9,748 bases of DNA from Flavobacteriales bacterium (GTDB lineage: Bacteria; Bacteroidota; Bacteroidia; Flavobacteriales; Parvicellaceae), in the NCBI GenBank assembly GCA_014239715.1, contig JAAZYJ010000341.1, forward strand, positions 1 through 9,748, in the 5' to 3' direction. The position numbers and the translations under genes are program-made. Under the pieces are notes generated by a model that saw only the letters and a program-made list of their open reading frames with translations, searched no databases and had not been told where the DNA came from. Positions 4,850 through 9,748 of the stretch are shown here, in pieces. Every line of letters starts with the position of its first letter. The stretch's first letter is position 1.

Positions 4850-7800
4850 ATGAGCAAGAAATATCAGGAATACAAGGGGTTAGACCTTTCGGGGATAGCA
4901 AATAATATTGCTCATCGTTGGGAGAACGAAAAGACTTTCGAAAAGAGCATTACGTCTCGAGATGATGAAGTGCCTTTTGTTTTTTTCGAGGGGCCCCCTT
5001 CAGCAAACGGGCTTCCGGGGATCCATCATGTAATGGCCAGAGCGATCAAAGATATTTTCTGTCGCTACAAAACACTTCAGGGGTTTCAGGTAAATAGAAA
5101 AGCCGGTTGGGACACACACGGCTTACCTGTAGAATTAGGGGTTGAAAAGGAGCTCGGCATTACCAAAGAGGATATCGGAAGGTCGATATCTATTGAAGAA
5201 TACAACGATGCCTGCCGGAAGGCAGTAATGAAGTATACCGATGTATGGAATGACCTGACCCGTAAAATGGGGTATTGGGTAGATATGGATGACCCGTACG
5301 TGACCTACGATAACAAATACATGGAAACGGTCTGGTGGCTCCTAAAACAGATTTATAACAAAGAGCTGCTTTACAAGGGCTATACAATTCAACCATACTC
5401 ACCAGCCGCAGGGACAGGATTGAGCTCGCACGAGCTGAATCAGCCGGGCACTTATCAGAATGTTAAAGACACTACGGTAGTAGCACAATTCAAAGTAAAA
5501 CCCAACCATTTACTTCCTGACAACACATTCATTTTAGCCTGGACGACCACACCATGGACGCTACCTTCGAATACCGCACTTTGTGTCGGGCCGAAGATCG
5601 AATATGTGTTGGTAAAAACGTTTAATCAATATACGCACCAACCGGTCAACCTTGTCCTGGCAAAAAACCTGGTAGACAGTCAGTTTTCCGGGAAGTATGT
5701 TGAGGCCGGAGCGGAGAATCAGCTTGAAGACTATTCCCCTAATGACAAGAAAATTCCTTATGAAATACTTCAGGAATTTTTAGGCACCGACCTTGTTGAC
5801 ATTGAATATGAACAGCTATTACCATATCTTATCCCTTACGAGGGCGCGGATAAGGCTTTTCGTGTTATTTCAGGTGCTTTTGTAACAACCGAAGACGGCA
5901 CCGGCATTGTTCATATTGCCCCAACCTTTGGCGCTGATGATGCTCAGGTTGCGAAAGAAGCCGGCGTTCCACCAATGCTGATCCTGGATGGCAACGGAAA
6001 CCCTGTTCCCCTTGTTGATCTACAGGGAAAGGTTGTAGAACAGATGGGTGAGCTCGGAGGCAAGTATGTTAAACAGGAATATTACAAAGAAAATCCTCCT
6101 GAAAAATCTGTTGATGTTGAAATAGCGATTAAACTGAAAGAGGATAACCTTGCCTTTAAAGTTGAAAAATACGAGCACAGCTACCCTCATTGCTGGAGAA
6201 CAGATAAGCCGATACTTTACTACCCTCTGGATTCCTGGTTCATTAAAGTAACAGACTTTAAAAACAGAATGGTGGAGCTGAACAACACCATTAACTGGAA
6301 GCCTGAAAGTACCGGCACAGGCAGGTTTGGCAATTGGCTTGAAAATGCTAATGATTGGAATTTGTCCCGATCCAGATTCTGGGGGGTCCCTCTACCCATT
6401 TGGAGAACCGAGGACGGTGACGAAACAAAGTGCATTGGATCGGCCGAAGAGCTGAAAAATGAATGTCAGAAGGCCGTTGCAGCCGGGTTAATGGATTCCA
6501 ACCCCCTTGATAAGTTCGTAGAGGGAGACATGACAAAAGAGAATTACCTCTCTTTCGATCTGCATAAAAACTATGTGGACTTGATAACATTGGTCTCCGA
6601 CACAGGAAAGCCCATGAAGCGAGAAGCTGACCTAATTGATGTGTGGTTTGACTCCGGAGCAATGCCTTATGCCCAATGGCACTATCCATTTGAGAATAAG
6701 AAACTGATTGACGAAAAGAAAAGCTTCCCGGCGGATTATATTGCTGAGGGTGTAGATCAGACCAGAGGCTGGTTTTATACCCTTCACGCAATTGCAACGA
6801 TGTGTTTTGATTCTGTAGCCTACAAAAATGTGATCTCCAACGGGTTGGTGCTTGATAAAGACGGACAAAAAATGTCTAAACGGTTGGGAAATGCAGTCGA
6901 TCCTTTTACAACCCTGAAAGAATTTGGGCCTGATGCTACAAGGTGGTACATGATCACGAACGCGCAACCTTGGGACAATCTTAAGTTTGACGTTGAGGGA
7001 ATAAAAGAAGTACAAAGGAAGTTTTTTGGAACGCTATATAATACATATGGATTCTTTGCCCTTTACGCGAATGTTGACAACTACGTGGGCGAAGCTGAAA
7101 TAGTACCGATAGCAGATCGACCTGAGATCGACCGCTGGATCTTATCAAAACTTAATTCCCTTATCAAACAAGTAGAGGAAGCATTTGATAATTACGAACC
7201 TACAAAAGCGGGCAGGCTGATCCAGGAGTTTGTAACCAATCAGCTCAGCAACTGGTATGTGCGTTTGTGCAGAAGGAGGTTTTGGAAAGGGGATTATTCA
7301 AAAGATAAGATCGCTGCTTATCAAACCCTCCACGAGTGTTTAGAAAAGGTTGCTTTGGTTATGTCTCCTATCGCTCCATTCTATGCAGATCATCTATACT
7401 CTGACCTGAGCCGGGGACGGTCTGAAGACTCTGTACATCTGGGATTCTACCCTAAAACAGACACCTCTGTTATTGATCCCGATCTTGAGCAAAGAATGGA
7501 AATTGCACAATCAATTTCATCTATGGTGCTGAGTTTAAGAAAGAAAGAGAAGCTAAAGGTACGCCAGCCACTACAAAAGATTATGGTCCCTGTAACCAAT
7601 GAAAGGTTTGAAAGACAGATCCGAGAAGTGCAGAGCCTGATATTATCAGAGGTCAATGTGAAAGAGCTGGAGCTGCTGGCCAAGGGGTCAGAGGTGCTGG
7701 TGAAGAAGATAAAACCAAATTTTAAATCAATCGGTCCGAAATACGGAAAACACATGAAGGCCATTGCCGCCCTAGTTGCCACTTTTGATCAGGATGCCAT

Positions 7801-8227
7801 TACAATTATAGAATCTGCCGGGGGCTGGACCGGTCAAGTAGATGGTTCTGCGGTAACGCTGGACCTGGCTGACTTCGACATACAAACCACAGATATCCCA
7901 GGCTGGTTGGTTCTGACAGAGAACGAGCTTACCGTTGCGCTGGATATAACCTTGACGGAAGAGCTAATCGAAGAAGGAATTGCCAGAGAGTTCATAAACC
8001 GAATACAAAATATGCGCAAAAACAGCGGTCTTGAAGTTACAGACCGCATTATTCTCTCAATTTCCAGTCATAAAAAAATTGACCGCGCAATAAATAACAA
8101 TTTAAATTATATTTGCTCCGAAACGCTGGCAGATTCTCTACAAATTGTAACCCAAGTTGAGGGAGGAACGTTAGTTGAAATTGAGGAGGGTGTTTCGGCT
8201 AAGATCGGAATAGAGAAGTTGAATTAA
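4850..8227 (+). CDS. ileS: Isoleucine--tRNA ligase, type 2 with altered HIGH motif
   Basis: Charges tRNA-Ile with isoleucine in the cytoplasm (EC 6.1.1.5). The 1125 residues are long compared with E. coli (about 940) but usual for the eukaryote-like type 2 form. The catalytic domain starts with FFEGPPSANGLPGIHHVMAR (45-64) and RKAGWDTHGLPVE; the KMSKR loop is complete at 674-678. The inserted CP1 editing domain, which hydrolyses mischarged Val-tRNA, shows WTTTPWTLPSN (231-241) and later DGTGIVHIAPTFGADD. RTDKPILYYPLDSWF and DVWFDSGAMPYAQW mark the return to the Rossmann fold, followed by the helical anticodon-binding domain (NQLSNWYVRLCRRRFW). No C-terminal Cys4 zinc site like that of E. coli is seen. 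The class I signature is GIHH (57-60) instead of HxGH. The dksA-like gene follows after 11 bases, so ileS probably heads the operon. Confidence 0.97.
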   Translation: MSKKYQEYKGLDLSGIANNIAHRWENEKTFEKSITSRDDEVPFVFFEGPPSANGLPGIHHVMARAIKDIFCRYKTLQGFQVNRKAGWDTHGLPVELGVEKELGITKEDIGRSISIEEYNDACRKAVMKYTDVWNDLTRKMGYWVDMDDPYVTYDNKYMETVWWLLKQIYNKELLYKGYTIQPYSPAAGTGLSSHELNQPGTYQNVKDTTVVAQFKVKPNHLLPDNTFILAWTTTPWTLPSNTALCVGPKIEYVLVKTFNQYTHQPVNLVLAKNLVDSQFSGKYVEAGAENQLEDYSPNDKKIPYEILQEFLGTDLVDIEYEQLLPYLIPYEGADKAFRVISGAFVTTEDGTGIVHIAPTFGADDAQVAKEAGVPPMLILDGNGNPVPLVDLQGKVVEQMGELGGKYVKQEYYKENPPEKSVDVEIAIKLKEDNLAFKVEKYEHSYPHCWRTDKPILYYPLDSWFIKVTDFKNRMVELNNTINWKPESTGTGRFGNWLENANDWNLSRSRFWGVPLPIWRTEDGDETKCIGSAEELKNECQKAVAAGLMDSNPLDKFVEGDMTKENYLSFDLHKNYVDLITLVSDTGKPMKREADLIDVWFDSGAMPYAQWHYPFENKKLIDEKKSFPADYIAEGVDQTRGWFYTLHAIATMCFDSVAYKNVISNGLVLDKDGQKMSKRLGNAVDPFTTLKEFGPDATRWYMITNAQPWDNLKFDVEGIKEVQRKFFGTLYNTYGFFALYANVDNYVGEAEIVPIADRPEIDRWILSKLNSLIKQVEEAFDNYEPTKAGRLIQEFVTNQLSNWYVRLCRRRFWKGDYSKDKIAAYQTLHECLEKVALVMSPIAPFYADHLYSDLSRGRSEDSVHLGFYPKTDTSVIDPDLEQRMEIAQSISSMVLSLRKKEKLKVRQPLQKIMVPVTNERFERQIREVQSLILSEVNVKELELLAKGSEVLVKKIKPNFKSIGPKYGKHMKAIAALVATFDQDAITIIESAGGWTGQVDGSAVTLDLADFDIQTTDIPGWLVLTENELTVALDITLTEELIEEGIAREFINRIQNMRKNSGLEVTDRIILSISSHKKIDRAINNNLNYICSETLADSLQIVTQVEGGTLVEIEEGVSAKIGIEKLN

Positions 8228-8238
8228 TAAAGACGAAA

Positions 8239-8619
8239 ATGACGGAAATAAAAAAAACACGGTATAGCGATAATGAACTTGCCGAATTTCAAGAGATCAT
8301 TAATAACAAGCTAGGCGAGGCGAAGAAAGATCTGGAACTCCTCAAGGGGTCTCTGTCACACTCAGATGATAATGGTACCGACGACACAGGAGCTGCATTT
8401 AAAATGATGGAAGATGGTTCAGAAACATTGTCAAGAGAAGAGACTGCTCAGCTTGCCGCTCGTCAGGAAAAGTTTATCCTAAACTTAGAAAATGCGCTTA
8501 TCAGGATTCAAAACAAAACCTATGGTCTTTGTCGGGTTACCGGAAAATTGATCAAAAAAGACAGGTTGAAATTGGTTCCTCATGCTACTCTTAGTATGGA
8601 AGCTAAGCTTAGACAGTAA
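8239..8619 (+). CDS. TraR/DksA-like protein with degenerate zinc finger
   Basis: A 126-residue cytoplasmic protein: an N-terminal helix pair with acidic centre (about 10-90, tip region SDDNGTDDTGAAFKMMEDGS at 42-61) and a C-terminal YGLCRVTGKLIKKDRLKLVP (95-114) plus HATLSMEAK. This is the layout of DksA/TraR proteins, which reach through the secondary channel of RNA polymerase and, with or without ppGpp, change promoter choice. The family's C4 zinc site should read CxxC...CxxC; only Cys98 remains, with Thr101, Ser119 and Ala122 at the other places, so zinc binding by this site is unlikely. This degenerate form is, to my knowledge, common in Bacteroidota. The gene sits between ileS and lspA with gaps of 11 and 6 bases, which implies co-transcription. 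The acidic tip suggests polymerase binding, but the target promoters cannot be inferred. Confidence 0.9.
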   Translation: MTEIKKTRYSDNELAEFQEIINNKLGEAKKDLELLKGSLSHSDDNGTDDTGAAFKMMEDGSETLSREETAQLAARQEKFILNLENALIRIQNKTYGLCRVTGKLIKKDRLKLVPHATLSMEAKLRQ

Positions 8620-8625
8620 TCCCCC

Positions 8626-9303
8626 TTGAAAAAAGTCTTATTAGTTGTATTTGTTGTTCTTCTTGTCGATCAGATCTTAAAGATCTGGGTCAAGACAACT
8701 ATGCCATATGGGGATTTTTATAACGGGGGTTTTATCGATCTTCATTTTGTAGAGAACGAGGGAATGGCGTTCGGAATGTCCTGGGGAGGTCAAACGGGAA
8801 AACTTATTCTCAGCATATTTCGGATATTGGCTGTTGCCGCTATAGGATATTTTATTTACACGCAAACCAAGAAACCGGATGTACACAAAGGCTTTCTTTT
8901 TGCCATGGGACTCATTTTTGCAGGTGCGGCAGGAAATATAATCGACAGCGCATTCTATGGGTTCTTGTTTGACAAAGGGACCATGTATGTTGAGTACGCG
9001 CAAGGACAAGGTGATTGGGTTCCTTATTATAACGAGGGTGTGGCACAGCTCAACTTTAACGGCTATGCCGGGTTCCTTCAGGGTACTGTTGTTGACATGT
9101 TTCAATTTGATATGGTCTGGCCTAGCTGGGTGCCATGGGTGGGTGGAAAACAAGTATTTGATGCGATATGGAATTTCGCCGACTTCTCAATCTCGATCGG
9201 GGTGTTGTTGATCATCCTTCGTCAGAAAACATTCTTAAAAAAGAAGGGGCAGCCTGCAGGTGAAGAAAATTCGACTTCTACGGCTGCTCATGAAACTGAT
9301 TAA
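8626..9303 (+). CDS. lspA: Lipoprotein signal peptidase (signal peptidase II), TTG start
   Basis: Inner-membrane aspartyl peptidase that removes the signal peptide from diacylglyceryl-prolipoproteins (EC 3.4.23.36). Four membrane segments are visible: 3-20, about 60-78, 88-106 and about 181-198. Family motifs are DQILKIWVKTTM (15-26), FVENEGMAFGM (41-51), GAAGNIIDSAFYG (100-112), VVDMFQFD (155-162) and NFADFSISIG (183-192); Asp157 and Asp186 are the likely catalytic pair. The 225 residues exceed the usual about 165 because of an extra periplasmic stretch around 113-153 rich in Tyr and Gly and a polar tail after 200, both typical of Bacteroidota. The start is TTG at 8626: the next in-frame ATG (8701, Met26) would remove the first membrane helix and Asp15. 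It follows the dksA-like gene by 6 bases. ileS and lspA are also neighbours in many other bacteria. Confidence 0.95.
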   Translation: MKKVLLVVFVVLLVDQILKIWVKTTMPYGDFYNGGFIDLHFVENEGMAFGMSWGGQTGKLILSIFRILAVAAIGYFIYTQTKKPDVHKGFLFAMGLIFAGAAGNIIDSAFYGFLFDKGTMYVEYAQGQGDWVPYYNEGVAQLNFNGYAGFLQGTVVDMFQFDMVWPSWVPWVGGKQVFDAIWNFADFSISIGVLLIILRQKTFLKKKGQPAGEENSTSTAAHETD

Positions 9304-9307
9304 ATAT

Positions 9308-9334
9308 AACAAGCCGTTTATTTAAACCATTGTT
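9308..9334 (+). terminator. Possible weak hairpin after lspA
   Basis: AACAA (9308-9312) pairs with TTGTT (9330-9334), and inside it GTTTA (9316-9320) pairs with TAAAC (9323-9327), separated by small unpaired bulges. It lies just after the lspA stop, where the operon should end. The stem is AT-rich, the loop is very small and no T-run follows, so it is at best a weak terminator. Confidence 0.22.
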
Positions 9335-9429
9335 GATGATTGAACCATCTCTGTCGATGTGTGTATTGAGATAATGTTCTTCCTTAATGCAAGAGAGATG
9401 AACTTAACAACCATTGCCACATATTGATT

Positions 9430-9437
9430 TATATTCG
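9430..9437 (+). promoter_or_regulatory. Candidate -7 box TATATTCG before the WD40 gene
   Basis: TATATTCG is one base off TAnnTTTG and shares the TTCG ending with the candidate ileS box. It ends 24 bases before the ATG at 9462. No TTG is found at the expected -33 distance; the nearest, 9414-9416, is only 13 bases upstream. Weak prediction. Confidence 0.28.
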
Positions 9438-9461
9438 TTGTCCGCATTCATTGATTATACC

Positions 9462-9748
9462 ATGAAACGATCATTTGCACTTTTCTTTACCCTATTCACC
9501 TTTTCAGCCGCACCCTGGGCCCAAGACAATGTTGATCTGGTCACGCAAGAAAAGAATCTCGGAATAATTACGCTGATCCGATATAGTCCGAACGGCAGAC
9601 ATATCGCTTCCGTGAGTGATAAGGAAAATACGGTTAAGGTCTGGGACGTTCAGACCGGGAAGTTAATTGGCACACTAAAAGGACACAGCGGTCACATTAA
9701 TGATATTGCCTTCCACCCATCCGGTGATTTTATATATAGTGTGTCAAA
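9462..9748 (+). CDS. Secreted WD40-repeat protein, 5' part only
   Basis: An open frame from ATG at 9462 runs 95 codons to the right edge with no stop. It begins MKRSFALFFTLFTFSAAPWA followed by QDNVDLV, a signal peptide with a likely cleavage after AWA (residues 18-20) or one residue later. Two WD40 units begin: ITLIRYSPNGRHIASVSD with NTVKVWDVQTGKLIGTL, and GHSGHINDIAFHPSGDFIYS, each showing the GH...SP(N/S)G...WD pattern of beta-propeller blades. In Bacteroidota such exported WD40 N-termini are often followed by more blades and sometimes by a caspase-like peptidase domain, which I cannot see here. The protein probably acts in the periplasm or at the cell surface as a protein-binding propeller. 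It is separated from lspA by 158 bases and likely has its own promoter. Confidence 0.88.
   Translation, partial: MKRSFALFFTLFTFSAAPWAQDNVDLVTQEKNLGIITLIRYSPNGRHIASVSDKENTVKVWDVQTGKLIGTLKGHSGHINDIAFHPSGDFIYSVS

Noticed and set aside
6348..6797. 149-codon minus-strand open frame inside ileS
   Set aside because: Antisense to a strongly conserved synthetase, with no family features; a shadow frame.
8677..9153. 158-codon minus-strand open frame inside lspA
   Set aside because: Antisense to clear LspA motifs and without recognisable content; a shadow frame.

Overview
The window reads as chromosomal DNA of a member of the Bacteroidota (Cytophagales- or Flavobacteriales-like). The reasons are the forms of the housekeeping proteins (a long IleRS with a PGIHH signature, a one-cysteine DksA/TraR-like protein, a long LspA with GNIIDSAFYG, a 401-residue QueA-like enzyme), mostly absent Shine-Dalgarno sequences, and several upstream boxes close to the Bacteroidota -7 consensus TAnnTTTG. 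All complete genes are on the plus strand; one partial gene at the left edge is on the minus strand.

Left part (1-2779): a truncated secreted-protein gene runs leftwards off the window and diverges from aroA (EPSP synthase, shikimate pathway). aroA overlaps by 7 bp a queA-like gene (queuosine tRNA modification), so the two are very likely co-transcribed. The first 38 bases of the window are an exact inverted copy of an internal piece of aroA (777-814). This looks more like a chimeric join than biology and makes the 3' part of the left-edge gene unreliable.

Middle part (2780-4849): three small, loosely spaced genes. They are a cytoplasmic STAS/SpoIIAA-like protein, a secreted protein made of six SFPD repeats at 11-residue spacing, and a secreted DUF6515-like protein with a His/Lys-rich N-terminal tail and an acidic C-terminal part. 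This is the accessory, least characterised part of the window. The gaps (2780-2848, 3227-3445, 3860-4035, 4627-4849) are all under 300 bases and hold only weak promoter-like boxes, one inverted repeat and two tiny ORFs.

Right part (4850-9303): a tight cluster ileS - dksA/traR-like - lspA (gaps 11 and 6 bp) links isoleucine charging, a probable RNA-polymerase-binding regulator and lipoprotein maturation. After a 158-base gap a secreted WD40-repeat protein starts at 9462 and runs off the right edge.

I see no rRNA, tRNA, CRISPR array, insertion sequence or phage gene. The most notable items are the altered class I signature (GIHH) of IleRS, which predicts strong mupirocin resistance; the SFPD repeat protein, which may be a deeply knotted fold; and the inverted aroA fragment at the left edge. 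I did not find a convincing undescribed multi-gene system.
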